DNA of 64,000 nt, taken from NCBI GenBank assembly GCA_031256975.1, contig JAIRPN010000009.1:1-64000 (forward strand). The letters are read 5' to 3'. The translations under genes and the position numbers were made by a program. Each line of letters starts with the position of its first letter. The stretch's first letter is position 1. Of this stretch, positions 38,731 through 48,557 are shown piece by piece. Below the pieces are notes generated by a model, which was not told the DNA's origin, searched no databases, and saw nothing but the letters and a program-made list of their open reading frames with translations. The DNA is from Verrucomicrobiales bacterium. GTDB lineage: Bacteria > Verrucomicrobiota > Verrucomicrobiia > Methylacidiphilales > JAAUTS01.

Positions 38731-39534
38731 ATGGCTCTTATGCCGAAAAAAGCAGCTAAAACCAAGAATTCCAAGGCGGTAAAAGCGGTCAAAAAGCCCG
38801 CCGCCAATAAAGCGAAGGCGAAAGCTCCTGCCCGGAAACCCTCCGCGGCACAAAAACCGGCTAAGAAAGCTGCCAAGCCGGCCCCGGCCAAAAAGGCGGG
38901 AAAAGCCAAAACCAAGGCCAAGGAACCTGTCAAAAGCGTTCCGCAACAGCCTGAAAAGAAGGTATTTGGCAAACCCCCTTTCCCGATCAAGGGCCCCAAA
39001 AACCCGTCGGTTGAATCCGGTGACACGGTCATCAAACCCGGCAAGAATCGCAGCCTAAACGCCAAATTTTTGGAACAACAGAAGCACAAGCTGACCGAGC
39101 TTCGTGACCACATGCTCGACCAAATGCAGGGCGTGGCACAGACCAACCTCCGTTCCCCCGGCGATGACAGCCAGGTTTCGGCCTTCGGCATGCACCAGGC
39201 GGATGCCGGCAGCGATGCCTATGAAAAAGATTTTGCCCTGAGCCTGCTTTCGCAGGAACAGGACGCGTTGTATGAAATCAACGCCGCCATCAAGCGTATC
39301 GAAGACGGCAGCTACGGCATTTGCGAAATGTCCGGCCAGCCGATCCCCATGAGCCGCCTCGAGGCGATTCCCTTCGCCCGTTTCACGGTCGAATGCCAGT
39401 CGCAGATCGAGAAGGAACGCAAGGGCAAGAACCGCTGGGATACCAGTGCGCAGTTCATGGATAACGTGGAGAATTTCTACGAAGAAGAAGAAACCGAAGA
39501 AGAAGATTCGGATAAACCGAAACTGAAAGAATAA
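38731..39534 (+). CDS. TraR/DksA family protein with Lys/Ala/Pro-rich N-terminal tail
   Basis: [42 protein letters not shown] at C-terminus; first ~85 aa [23 protein letters not shown]. Confidence 0.85.
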   Translation: MALMPKKAAKTKNSKAVKAVKKPAANKAKAKAPARKPSAAQKPAKKAAKPAPAKKAGKAKTKAKEPVKSVPQQPEKKVFGKPPFPIKGPKNPSVESGDTVIKPGKNRSLNAKFLEQQKHKLTELRDHMLDQMQGVAQTNLRSPGDDSQVSAFGMHQADAGSDAYEKDFALSLLSQEQDALYEINAAIKRIEDGSYGICEMSGQPIPMSRLEAIPFARFTVECQSQIEKERKGKNRWDTSAQFMDNVENFYEEEETEEEDSDKPKLKE

Positions 39535-39536
39535 TT

Positions 39537-39776
39537 ATGGGAGTCAAACCTACCAAGAAAAACACCCGTCGCCGTCGTTCGCGCCGGAATCACAACAAAA
39601 AGCGCATCGACATCAGCTCGGAAGCGCTTGACTACAAGAACCCCGATATGCTGAAGAAGTTCCTTACCGAGCGCGGTAAGATCCTTCCCCGCCGCATCAC
39701 CGGCATGCCTTCCAAGTTGCACCGGAAGCTCGTCCGCGAAATCAAGCGTGCACGCAACGTTCTACTGGTTAAATAA
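39537..39776 (+). CDS. rpsR: 30S ribosomal protein bS18
   Basis: [47 protein letters not shown]. Confidence 0.93.
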   Translation: MGVKPTKKNTRRRRSRRNHNKKRIDISSEALDYKNPDMLKKFLTERGKILPRRITGMPSKLHRKLVREIKRARNVLLVK

Positions 39777-39777
39777 T

Positions 39778-40041
39778 ATGTCTCGTAAATGCGTCATCAC
39801 CAACAAGAAACCCTCGCTCGGTTCCCGAATCAACCGTAGCGGTAAAGCCAAGCGCGAAGGCGGTATCGGTACTCACGTGACCAAGGCCACCCCCCGCACC
39901 TTCACCCCGAACCTGCGCAGCAAGCGCCTTTGGGTTCCGGAACTGAAGAAATTTGTCAATGTGAAGCTCTCCGCCCGTGCGTTGAAGACCATGGACAAAA
40001 ACGGCGTTTACGCCACCCTGAAGGGCGCCGGACTGGTTTAA
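39778..40041 (+). CDS. rpmB: 50S ribosomal protein bL28
   Basis: MSRKCVITNKKPSLGSRINRSGKAKREGG...RTFTPNLRSKRLWVPE. Confidence 0.95.
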   Translation: MSRKCVITNKKPSLGSRINRSGKAKREGGIGTHVTKATPRTFTPNLRSKRLWVPELKKFVNVKLSARALKTMDKNGVYATLKGAGLV

Positions 40042-40218
40042 TTATTCCGGCCAAACTTGCAATTTATTGTCAACAAACAGGTTACAACCAACAATTGTTT
40101 GTAAATTAAGATTGCAAGCTCAGGGAAAAACAAGAGAATAGAAGAAAGTTCGACGGTTAGCCTTCGCTGTAAGAAGTCAACTGTTCAGACCAACAAAATT
40201 TTAAAAGGAGAATTTACA

Positions 40219-40419
40219 ATGGCCTTTAGCGTAGTTAGCAAGAAAAGCGGCAAAACCTATTTCCTCCACGGAAAAGAACAAGAACTCAAGGGCGGTCAAA
40301 AAGTCACCTTGTATTACTTCGCCGGTGCCGCGGGCGACAACGCCTTGGATGCCCTCCCGAAGGGATATATCGTTTCTGAAAACACCAGAACCGGTCTGCC
40401 CCTCCTGAAAAAAGGCTAA
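40219..40419 (+). CDS. Conserved 66-aa protein of unknown function
   Basis: Strong RBS aaaggagaatttacaatg; KGYIVSENTRTGLPLLKKG; followed by a terminator. Confidence 0.75.
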   Translation: MAFSVVSKKSGKTYFLHGKEQELKGGQKVTLYYFAGAAGDNALDALPKGYIVSENTRTGLPLLKKG

Positions 40420-40441
40420 GCCGTTCCGGGAAAACCCTTTG

Positions 40442-40472
40442 AAAAGCGCACTGTCACAGGTGCGCTTTTTTT
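40442..40472 (+). terminator. Rho-independent terminator
   Basis: aaaagcgcactgtcacaggtgcgcttttttt. Confidence 0.88.
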
Positions 40473-40513
40473 ATGGGTTGGAAAATGCCATATCTTCGTA
40501 ATAATGCAGCCAC

Positions 40514-41914
40514 ATGAACGCCCCTATTAAAAAAATCCACTTTATCGGCATCTGCGGCACCGCCATGGGATCCGTGGCAGCCATGCTCAAGGACCAAGGC
40601 TTCACCGTTAGCGGTTCCGACGAGCGCGTCTACCCCCCCATGTCCACTTTTCTGCAGGACAAGGGCATTCAGATCATGGAGGGCTATCGCCCGGAAAACC
40701 TGGCCGTCACCAAACCCGACCTCGTGGTGATCGGCAACGCCATTTCCCGCGGTAATCCCGAACTTGAATCCGTTCTGAACGAACGCTATTACTACCTTTC
40801 GCTGCCTGAAACTCTCAAGCAATTTTTCCTGCGCTTCTCCCGCAATCTCGTCGTTAGCGGCACCCACGGCAAAACCACCACCACCTCGCTGTTGGCGTGG
40901 ATTTTCCAGGACGCCGCGTTCAATCCCAGCTACATGATCGGCGGCATCCCGCTGAACCTCGGCCAAGGCTGCGCGCACAATACCAGGGGCAAACATTGGA
41001 TCCTTGAAGGCGACGAATATGACACCGCCTTCTTCGACAAACGCAGCAAGTTCCTGCATTACCTGCCGGAACTGCTCATCATCAACAATATCGAATTCGA
41101 CCACGCCGATATCTACCGCAACCTCGACGAAATCAAGCTGACCTTCAAACGCCTGGTCGATATCGTGCCGCAAAACGGCATGATCGTGCTCAACGCCGAC
41201 AACAGCGCGGCCATTGGCGTCACCCGCCACAGCAAATCGCAGCTGTTGGAGGTCGGTTTCAGCGAAAATGCCGCCATCCGCATCACGGATGTCAGCGCCG
41301 ATGAAAAAGGCACCCACTTCAACCTGTCAGGCCATCGCTTTTGCGTGCCGATGTACGGCAACCACAACGTCCACAATACCGCCATGTGCATCACCGCCGC
41401 GCATTGCTACGGTATCAGCTATGAGCAAATCGCCAAGAGCCTGTCCGGTTTCAAGGGGGTGAAACGCCGCCAGGAAGTCCGCGCGGAGATCAATGGCATC
41501 ACCATCGTCGACGATTTCGGCCACCACCCGACCGCCCTCAGCGAAACCATCTACGCCCTGCGCCAGCGTTACCCCAAACGCAAACTCTGGGCCTTGTTCG
41601 AACCCCGTTCCAACACCACGCGCCGGGCGGTCTTCCAGCACGAGCTTCCCGCCGCGCTCGCCAAGGCCGATGCGGTCTACATGACCCAGATCGCGCGTGC
41701 CGAGCAGTTGGCCGAGAACGACCGCCTCAACGTCGAACAGGTCATCGCCGACATCAAAAAGAAAAATGTGCCGGCCTGGTATGAAGCCAACAGCGACGAC
41801 ATCATCGCCAAGCTCCCCTCGCAGTTAGCGCCCGGGGATGTCGTGGCTGTCTTCAGCAACGGCAGCTTCAACGGCCTGATCGACAAGCTAATCACCAAAC
41901 TAAGCCGTAAATAA
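40514..41914 (+). CDS. mpl: UDP-N-acetylmuramate:L-alanyl-gamma-D-glutamyl-meso-diaminopimelate ligase (Mur ligase family)
   Basis: IHFIGICGTAMGSVAAMLKDQGFTVSGSDE; VSGTHGKTTTTSLLAW; VDDFGHHPTALSETI. Confidence 0.93.
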   Translation: MNAPIKKIHFIGICGTAMGSVAAMLKDQGFTVSGSDERVYPPMSTFLQDKGIQIMEGYRPENLAVTKPDLVVIGNAISRGNPELESVLNERYYYLSLPETLKQFFLRFSRNLVVSGTHGKTTTTSLLAWIFQDAAFNPSYMIGGIPLNLGQGCAHNTRGKHWILEGDEYDTAFFDKRSKFLHYLPELLIINNIEFDHADIYRNLDEIKLTFKRLVDIVPQNGMIVLNADNSAAIGVTRHSKSQLLEVGFSENAAIRITDVSADEKGTHFNLSGHRFCVPMYGNHNVHNTAMCITAAHCYGISYEQIAKSLSGFKGVKRRQEVRAEINGITIVDDFGHHPTALSETIYALRQRYPKRKLWALFEPRSNTTRRAVFQHELPAALAKADAVYMTQIARAEQLAENDRLNVEQVIADIKKKNVPAWYEANSDDIIAKLPSQLAPGDVVAVFSNGSFNGLIDKLITKLSRK

Positions 41915-41921
41915 AATCAAT

Positions 41922-41994
41922 TTTCACGCAGAGGTGCAGCGTGCGCTGAGTTTTAAAATTTCTTTTCCGCGTGCTCAGCGCATCTGCGTGGGAC
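41922..41994. repeat. Inverted-repeat mini-element (cacgcagag..gctgag / ctcagcgcatctgcgtg)
   Basis: Arms 41922-41950 and 41974-41994. Confidence 0.75.
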
Positions 41995-41998
41995 AATA

Positions 41999-42027
41999 AA
42001 AAAGCCCGCCAATAACCGGCGGGCCTT
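41999..42027 (-). terminator. Intrinsic terminator for hpf
   Basis: aaaaaagcccgccaataaccggcgggc; on the minus strand stem-loop followed by TTTTTT. Confidence 0.85.
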
Positions 42028-42055
42028 TCATTGAAGCTACTCTTTTACTTCACCA

Positions 42056-42418
42056 TTAGCGGCGATAGCCGCGCTTTTCAATCTCGCGGGCGAGTTGCGC
42101 CTTGTGCTTCTTGGAAGCAACCTTTTTGGTCTTGCGCTTGCGCAGCATGCGGGCGAGTTTCTCGGTCGCCAGGTCGATGCCGGCATACATGTCGCTGTTG
42201 TATTCCTCAATGTGAATGTCCGGACCGGGAACACCGAGATGGATTTTGACGCAAAACGCGCGGGAGGGAGTCTTGTTTTCATCGTGCATCAACACCACAT
42301 GGGCACCGATGATATCCTCCGTCAGATGCTCAAGGTGGCTAACTTTTTGCGCGACATAAGCCTGGATCGCGCCGGTCAATTTCAGATGTCTTGAACTAAT
42401 ATGAATTTGCATAATCAA
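42056..42418 (-). CDS. hpf: Ribosome hibernation promoting factor (HPF/YfiA/RaiA)
   Basis: MQIHISSRHLKLTGAIQAYVAQKVSHLEHL; YAGIDLATEKLARMLRKRKTK. Confidence 0.93.
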   Translation of the reverse strand: MIMQIHISSRHLKLTGAIQAYVAQKVSHLEHLTEDIIGAHVVLMHDENKTPSRAFCVKIHLGVPGPDIHIEEYNSDMYAGIDLATEKLARMLRKRKTKKVASKKHKAQLAREIEKRGYRR

Positions 42419-42469
42419 ACTTTAAAATCAACGCTAACGACTGTCCACTACAAACCGCTAATCGCGATA

Positions 42470-42614
42470 AAATCCCAAATTTCAAACCCCAAATCCAAAA
42501 AAATCCCGATTCCCAAAAGACACAAAAACTACCGCTAACGCGGAAGCTGCGCTTTTTGAATTTCTATATCTTTTGAAATTTATTTGGAATTTGGAGTGTG
42601 TGATTGGGAATTTG
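42470..42614. repeat. Inverted-repeat mini-element (aaatcccaaatttcaaa.. / ..tttggaatttggagtg..gattgggaattt)
   Basis: Arms 42470-42499 and 42573-42614. Confidence 0.75.
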
Positions 42615-42633
42615 CCGCTGCCAATGGCGGCGG

Positions 42634-43428
42634 TTATTCCGCGCCGCATTTCAGCATCAGTATCGCCGCCGCCTTGCGCCGGATGAAACGCGGCAGAATT
42701 TCCGACATCGTCGAGGAAAAACGCTGGAAAAACGAACTCCACTCCACCGCTTTTCCGCGCTCCAGCGCCCTCATTCCCTTATCAATGATTTCGTCCACCG
42801 ATTGGCTGCGCGCAAAAAACCGCGGACTCATGCCTGCGACTTGCTGGAATTCGGTTTCCGTCGGCCCCGGACACAAACAGGAAACCAACACTCCCTGAGG
42901 TTTCAACTCCTCATACAAACCCTCGCTGAAAGATACCACAAAACATTTCGTCGCCGCATATACGGAGAAATATGGCACCGGCTGAAATCCCGCGGTCGAC
43001 GCAATGTTCAACACAAAACCTTTCTTTGCATGGGTCATCGACGGCAAAAACAACCGGGACAACTCGACCAAATTCACCAGATTAACCTGCAACATGCTGT
43101 GAATCTGCGCTTCATCCAGCTTGAGAAAACTTTTGTTCACTCCGAGCCCGGCATTATTGATCAATCCGCCAACCCGCCAGCCTTCGCGTTCACAGGTTTC
43201 AAAAATCCTGCGCGGGCCGTCGTTAGCGTTCAGGTCTGCCGCGACAATCTGCACCTTGACCTTGCCATTGGCAGCCAATTCCTGCCGCAAGGCCAACAAC
43301 CGCTCCTCGCGCCTGGCTGTCAAAACCAGCGAATATCCCCGCTTGGCGAATTCCCGCGCAAATCCCGCCCCGATCCCGCTGCTTGCTCCGGTAATCAACA
43401 CGTAGGTGTCAGGTGATATCAACGACAT
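42634..43428 (-). CDS. Short-chain dehydrogenase/reductase
   Basis: VLITGASSGIGAGFAREFAKRGYSLVLTARREERL; NNAGLG; YAATK. Confidence 0.93.
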   Translation of the reverse strand: MSLISPDTYVLITGASSGIGAGFAREFAKRGYSLVLTARREERLLALRQELAANGKVKVQIVAADLNANDGPRRIFETCEREGWRVGGLINNAGLGVNKSFLKLDEAQIHSMLQVNLVNLVELSRLFLPSMTHAKKGFVLNIASTAGFQPVPYFSVYAATKCFVVSFSEGLYEELKPQGVLVSCLCPGPTETEFQQVAGMSPRFFARSQSVDEIIDKGMRALERGKAVEWSSFFQRFSSTMSEILPRFIRRKAAAILMLKCGAE

Positions 43429-43531
43429 GTTCCAAACACTAGCCTCTCTTTCCCGACCGGCACACCTTTTTTGTAAAAGATAAACCGCAAAACTTACTTG
43501 GCGGAACAATTCCCGTGTCTATGCTTGCCCC

Positions 43532-44008
43532 ATGAATCGTGTTGGCATTGGCTATGACGTGCACCAGTTGGTGAAAGGACGCAAACTCATCCTCGGCGGC
43601 GTGGAAATCCCGCACGAAACCGGCCTCGACGGCCATTCCGATGCCGACGCCTTGATCCATGCCATCGCCGACGCCTTGCTCGGCGCTTCGGGATTGGAGG
43701 ACATCGGTTACTATTTCCCCAACACCGATCCGCAATGGAAGGACAAACCCAGCCGTGTGTTCCTGGAAAAAATCCGCCAGATGTTGCACACTTCCAACAT
43801 CAAGATTGTCAACGTCGACGCCTCGCTGGTCTGTGAAGCGCCGAAAATCAAGCCGCATATCAAGGCGATGAAAGCGGTGATTGCCGAGTCGTTAATGATC
43901 AAAACCGACCAAGTCGGCATCAAGGCCACCACCAACGAAACCATGGGTTTTGTCGGCCGCAAGGAAGGCATTTGCGCCATGGCCGTTGCCAGCCTCGAAC
44001 TTCCCTAG
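43532..44008 (+). CDS. ispF: 2-C-methyl-D-erythritol 2,4-cyclodiphosphate synthase
   Basis: VGIGYDVHQLVKGRKLILGGVEIPHETGLDGHSDADALIHAIADALLGA. Confidence 0.97.
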   Translation: MNRVGIGYDVHQLVKGRKLILGGVEIPHETGLDGHSDADALIHAIADALLGASGLEDIGYYFPNTDPQWKDKPSRVFLEKIRQMLHTSNIKIVNVDASLVCEAPKIKPHIKAMKAVIAESLMIKTDQVGIKATTNETMGFVGRKEGICAMAVASLELP

Positions 44009-44026
44009 TCCGTCATTAGCGCCAAC

Positions 44027-44674
44027 GTGAAACCGAGATTCATCACTTTTGAAGGTTCCGAGGGTTGTGGCAAAACCACCCAAATCGCCCTGCTGACCGA
44101 CTGGCTAAAGCAGCGCGGCGAGACGGTAATCTGTCTGCGCGAACCCGGTGGCACACCGCTCGGCGAGGTCATCCGTCATTTGCTCAAGCATGATCCGGCC
44201 GGACAAAATATGTCGGCGGAGAGTGAATTGCTGTTGTTCACTTCCAGTCGCGCGGAAATTGTCCGCAAGGTGATTCGCCCGGCGCTAACCGCAAGCCAGT
44301 GGGTAATCTGCGACCGTTTCCACGATTCCACTACCGTTTACCAAGGCATCGCCCGCGGCCTCGATCTGGACTCCGTCAGCGCCATCAATAATTTCGCACT
44401 CGGCAATACCCTGCCCTCCCTGACCTTGTTTCTCGACCTCGATCCGGAGGAGTCGCGCAAACGCATGCTACGCCGCGTTCGCCCGCTCGGGGAAAGCGAC
44501 CGGATGGAAAGCGAGCCGCCGGAATTCTACGAAAAAGTCATCAACGGTTACCGCCAGCTCGCTAACAACGAACCGCAACGCGTTAAGCGCATTGACGCTA
44601 ACGGTGATAAAAATGTCGTATTCACCAGAATTTTAACGGAGGTCCAGCATGCCTTTTCCGGCCAATTGGATTGA
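44027..44674 (+). CDS. tmk: Thymidylate kinase
   Basis: FITFEGSEGCGKTTQIALL; REPGGTPLGEVIR; CDRFHDSTTVYQG. Confidence 0.95.
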   Translation: MKPRFITFEGSEGCGKTTQIALLTDWLKQRGETVICLREPGGTPLGEVIRHLLKHDPAGQNMSAESELLLFTSSRAEIVRKVIRPALTASQWVICDRFHDSTTVYQGIARGLDLDSVSAINNFALGNTLPSLTLFLDLDPEESRKRMLRRVRPLGESDRMESEPPEFYEKVINGYRQLANNEPQRVKRIDANGDKNVVFTRILTEVQHAFSGQLD

Positions 44675-45500
44675 GGAACGACTGGCTCACGCCCGCAAAG
44701 AAAACCGGATGGCTCACGCCTATCTGCTGGTGGGCAATGATCTTGATCAACTCCGCGCCTTGTTCTTGCGTTTAGCGTCACAATTGCTGGACGCTAATTC
44801 GGAGAATCACCCCGACCTGCATGTCATTCAGCCGGAATCCAAATCTCGTCGCCTGACTGTCGAACAAATCCGCAATCTGGAACAGCAACTCCAACTCAAG
44901 GCGCGTCAGGCAAAAACCAAGGTTGCCGGCATCATCGCCGCCGACCGCATGTGCATCGGTTCTGCCGAGGCCGCTAACGCTTTCCTGAAAACCCTGGAGG
45001 AACCGCCCGACAATACGGTAATCTTCCTGCTCACGGACCGCTTGGAGCAATTGCTTCCCACCATCCGCTCCCGCTGTCTGGTATTGCAAATCGAATCCGG
45101 TGAAACATCACCGTTAGCGTCGGCGGAAACCCCGGCATGGGCCAAAAACTGGCTGGCCGTTAGCGGTCCCCCCGCCGATCAGGCTTACCGCCGGGCCGGT
45201 TTATTGTCCGCACATTGGAAACAGCTGCGGGAACGGGTTGAGACCCAAACCGGGGAGAAAAATAACGCCGACGAAGACGCCCTGCCGGCTTTGGTCGAGG
45301 CAGAATACTTGCTGGCCCGGGATAATAGCATCCGTGCACTAATCATCGCCGCTTGGCGCCAGCATGACCGATCCGCAGCCACCCAGACAGTCAATGGATT
45401 GGAAGATTTGCGCTACGCCTTGAGCCGGAATATTGAACAAAATTTGGCTTTGGAACGTATCTGTTTGAAGATTTCAGGCCTTATTGAGGACAAATTTTAA
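44649..45500 (+). CDS. holB: DNA polymerase III delta-prime subunit
   Basis: AYLLVGNDLDQLRALFLRLA; EAANAFLKTLEEPPDNTVIFLLTDRLEQLLPTIRSRC. Confidence 0.85.
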   Translation: MPFPANWIEERLAHARKENRMAHAYLLVGNDLDQLRALFLRLASQLLDANSENHPDLHVIQPESKSRRLTVEQIRNLEQQLQLKARQAKTKVAGIIAADRMCIGSAEAANAFLKTLEEPPDNTVIFLLTDRLEQLLPTIRSRCLVLQIESGETSPLASAETPAWAKNWLAVSGPPADQAYRRAGLLSAHWKQLRERVETQTGEKNNADEDALPALVEAEYLLARDNSIRALIIAAWRQHDRSAATQTVNGLEDLRYALSRNIEQNLALERICLKISGLIEDKF

Positions 45501-45578
45501 CTTTATCATTAAAGCGGAAATTGATTGCACATCATGCACTTTGAGTTAATCTAATCCCCTCAATAAGGAATCTAAATA

Positions 45579-46049
45579 ATGGAACTCAAAGAAATTAAAT
45601 CAGTGATCGACCTCATGTCCCGCAACGGATTGAGCGAATTTGAACTGGAAAAAGACGATTTTAAAATCCGCATCTGCAAATCCTCCGCCACGGCCGTACC
45701 ACAGGTCGTTTATCAGCAAAATCCGGTCCCGGTGACGATTCCTGCCGCCGCCACGGCAGCTCCCGGCGTTAGCGCTGCCCCGGCTGCCGCTGAAACCCCA
45801 AAACAGAATCTTCCCACCATCAATTCCCCGATGGTCGGCACCTTCTACCGCACCCCTTCCCCGGATTCCGCTCCCTACGTGGAAGTCGGCACCGAAGTCA
45901 ACGAAGACACCGTCGTCTGCATCATCGAAGCGATGAAAGTCATGAATGAAATCAAGGCCGAGACCAAGGGCGTCATCACCGCTGTGCTCGCCGAAGGCGG
46001 CAAGTCGGTGGAATTCGGCCAGCCGTTGTTCAGCATCAAACCCCTCTAA
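45579..46049 (+). CDS. accB: Acetyl-CoA carboxylase biotin carboxyl carrier protein
   Basis: [38 protein letters not shown]. Confidence 0.96.
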   Translation: MELKEIKSVIDLMSRNGLSEFELEKDDFKIRICKSSATAVPQVVYQQNPVPVTIPAAATAAPGVSAAPAAAETPKQNLPTINSPMVGTFYRTPSPDSAPYVEVGTEVNEDTVVCIIEAMKVMNEIKAETKGVITAVLAEGGKSVEFGQPLFSIKPL

Positions 46050-46059
46050 ACCTACCGAC

Positions 46060-47436
46060 ATGTTTGACAAGGTATTAATCGCCAACCGCGGTGAGATTGC
46101 TCTCCGTATTATCCGCGCCTGCAAGGAACTCGGTATCCATACCGTCGCTGTCTATTCGGAAGCCGACGCCGATTCGGTGCACATGCATGTGGCTGACGAG
46201 GCCGTCTGCATCGGCAAGGGCCCCAGCTCGGAAAGCTATCTGAAGATCGACCGCATCATCAGCGCCGCCGAGATCACCGACGTGGACGCCATCCATCCGG
46301 GTTACGGCTTCCTGTCGGAACGCGCCCACTTCGCCGAGGTTTGCGAAAGCTGCAACATCACCTTCATCGGGCCTTCCGCTGAAGCCATCAAAAAGATGGG
46401 CGACAAGGCCACCGCGCGTGAAACCGCCAAGAAAGCCGGCGTACCGATCACTCCCGGCAGTGACGGCCCGGTGGAAACCGAGCAGGAAGCGCTCAAGGTT
46501 GCCAAGAAGATCGGTTATCCGGTCATGATCAAGGCGGTCGCCGGCGGCGGCGGCAAAGGCATGCGCGCCGTGCATAACGACGTCAGCCTGGTGCAAGGCT
46601 TCCACTCCGCCCGCATGGAAGCGGAAAAAGCCTTTGGTAATCCGGCGGTTTACATCGAAAAATTGATCGAGAACCCGCACCATATCGAATTCCAGATTAT
46701 GGCCGACAAAAAGGGCAAGGTGGTCCATGTCGGCGAGCGTGATTGCTCGATCCAGCGTCGCAACCAGAAGCTTTTGGAAGAATCCCCTTCCCCGATTCTG
46801 ACAGCTGACCTGCGCAAAAAGATGGGCAAGGCCGCGATCAAGCTGGCCGAGGCGGTGAATTACGTCAATGCCGGCACCATCGAGTTTTTGGTCGATGACG
46901 ACGGCAATTTCTATTTCATGGAAATGAACACCCGTATCCAGGTCGAGCATCCGATCACCGAGGAAGTATACGGCGTGGATCTGGTGAAAGAACAAATTCG
47001 CATCGCGGCAGGCCTGCCCCTGGGCAAGGAATTCGACAATCTGCAGCCCTTGCGCCACGCCATCGAGTTCCGTGTCAATGCCGAGGACCCGTTCAACAAC
47101 TTCCGCCCTTCACCCGGAAAAATCGAGTTGTATTACGCTCCCGGCGGCCATGGCGTCCGCGTTGACTCACACGTCTATGGTGGTTATGTGATCCCGCCAT
47201 TGTATGACTCCATGATCGGCAAGATCATCTCCTACGGGCGCGATCGTCAGACGGCCATTGACCGCTTGAGTCGTGCGCTCGACGAAACCGTAGTGAAGGG
47301 CATTTCTACAACCATCCCGTTGGGACAGGTCATCCTACGCGACGTGGAATTCCGTCGCGGCAAATACTCCACCCACTTCGTCCAGCAATTGATGGAAAAA
47401 AGCCAGATTTTGCAGGGCGATGAATCCAAGAAGTGA
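46060..47436 (+). CDS. accC: Acetyl-CoA carboxylase biotin carboxylase subunit
   Basis: [54 protein letters not shown]. Confidence 0.97.
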   Translation: MFDKVLIANRGEIALRIIRACKELGIHTVAVYSEADADSVHMHVADEAVCIGKGPSSESYLKIDRIISAAEITDVDAIHPGYGFLSERAHFAEVCESCNITFIGPSAEAIKKMGDKATARETAKKAGVPITPGSDGPVETEQEALKVAKKIGYPVMIKAVAGGGGKGMRAVHNDVSLVQGFHSARMEAEKAFGNPAVYIEKLIENPHHIEFQIMADKKGKVVHVGERDCSIQRRNQKLLEESPSPILTADLRKKMGKAAIKLAEAVNYVNAGTIEFLVDDDGNFYFMEMNTRIQVEHPITEEVYGVDLVKEQIRIAAGLPLGKEFDNLQPLRHAIEFRVNAEDPFNNFRPSPGKIELYYAPGGHGVRVDSHVYGGYVIPPLYDSMIGKIISYGRDRQTAIDRLSRALDETVVKGISTTIPLGQVILRDVEFRRGKYSTHFVQQLMEKSQILQGDESKK

Positions 47437-47452
47437 GGCAAGGCCAACCGCC

Positions 47453-48094
47453 ATGACCAAGGACCAGGCGATACAAAAGCTGCACGATGCCAGACTTTAC
47501 GCCATCTTGGACACCGGTTATTCCAATCCCGCTGATTGGCCACGGCTTACCCGTGAACTGATCAGCGGCGGGGTTGGCGCTTTGCAAATCCGCGCCAAAC
47601 ACTCCGCCAACGACGAAATTGCGGCCTGGGCGCGCGAGATTCTCGCCATTAGCGCCCCTGCGGGCGTGCCCTTGATCATCAACGACCATCCGGAAATCAC
47701 CGTTAGCGTTGGTGCCAATGGCTGCCATGTCGGCCAGGACGATTTCAGCGTGGCAGAAACCAGGAAAACCGTGGGGGACGGCATTTTCATCGGCAAATCC
47801 ACCCATTCTCTGGAGCAAGCCATTGCCGCCCAGCAGGAAGGCGCCGACTACATCGGATTCGGACCGATTTTTTCCACGCCAACCAAGCCGGACTACCGCC
47901 CGATAGGAGCGCAAGACATCCGCGAGATGGCGGAGAAGATTCAAATCCCACATTTCTGCATCGGCGGGATCAAAAAGGAAAACGTGCCAGCCCTAAAATC
48001 ACAGGGAGCCCGACGGGTGGTAATTGTTTCGGGATTGTTACAAAACGACAACCCTTGCGCTTACGCGCAGAAAGTTTGCCGCATATTGGCCTGA
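47453..48094 (+). CDS. thiE: Thiamine-phosphate synthase
   Basis: VGANGCHVGQDDFSV; GADYIGFGPIFSTPTKPD; FCIGGIKKENVPAL. Confidence 0.85.
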   Translation: MTKDQAIQKLHDARLYAILDTGYSNPADWPRLTRELISGGVGALQIRAKHSANDEIAAWAREILAISAPAGVPLIINDHPEITVSVGANGCHVGQDDFSVAETRKTVGDGIFIGKSTHSLEQAIAAQQEGADYIGFGPIFSTPTKPDYRPIGAQDIREMAEKIQIPHFCIGGIKKENVPALKSQGARRVVIVSGLLQNDNPCAYAQKVCRILA

Positions 48095-48123
48095 TTCGCC
48101 TTTCACGTGACAGCAAAACAACA

Positions 48124-48330
48124 TCACTGGTCGGCAAACACGTCCTTGTAAGTGCATTTCAGCCGTTCAAGGATTTTACTCAGCGAACGCAAGGTTATAC
48201 TTTGCTGTCTTTGTTCCAAACGAAACACGGTCGAAGGAGTGACACCGAGAATATGGGCAAACTCCGCATATGTCCGGTCCGCTCTTTTTTGCCTTATAAA
48301 TACCGCAAGTTTATGATCTAGATTATTCAC
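48124..48330 (-). CDS. Short XRE-family HTH regulator
   Basis: RTYAEFAHILGVTPSTVFRLEQRQQSITLRSLSKILERL. Confidence 0.7.
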   Translation of the reverse strand: MNNLDHKLAVFIRQKRADRTYAEFAHILGVTPSTVFRLEQRQQSITLRSLSKILERLKCTYKDVFADQ

Positions 48331-48507
48331 AACTGCCTCCTAAGTTGCCAAGAAATCTATTCCCCTTGCAGAATTTATCACATTGATAGCGTTTTGCTTA
48401 TAAAAAATTTTTGCTTCATTGAATTAACCAAATAATTCATCATTTATGGAATATAGGCAGCTAAATACAACGTATTACTCAAAAAGTATATTATACAAAG
48501 ATTACAC

Positions 48508-48542
48508 AAAAAAGCCGCCTGGGTATCACCAAACGGCTTTTT
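48508..48542 (-). terminator. Intrinsic terminator for gyrA
   Basis: aaaaaagccg..cggcttttt directly downstream of gyrA on the minus strand. Confidence 0.75.
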
Positions 48543-48557
48543 GAAGCTTAGGCTCGA

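Noticed and set aside
40141-40160. ggttagcc and other near-motif words (e.g. 57331 cattagcc, 49055 ggttagct)
   Set aside because: They lack the terminal CG of the consensus and were not counted.
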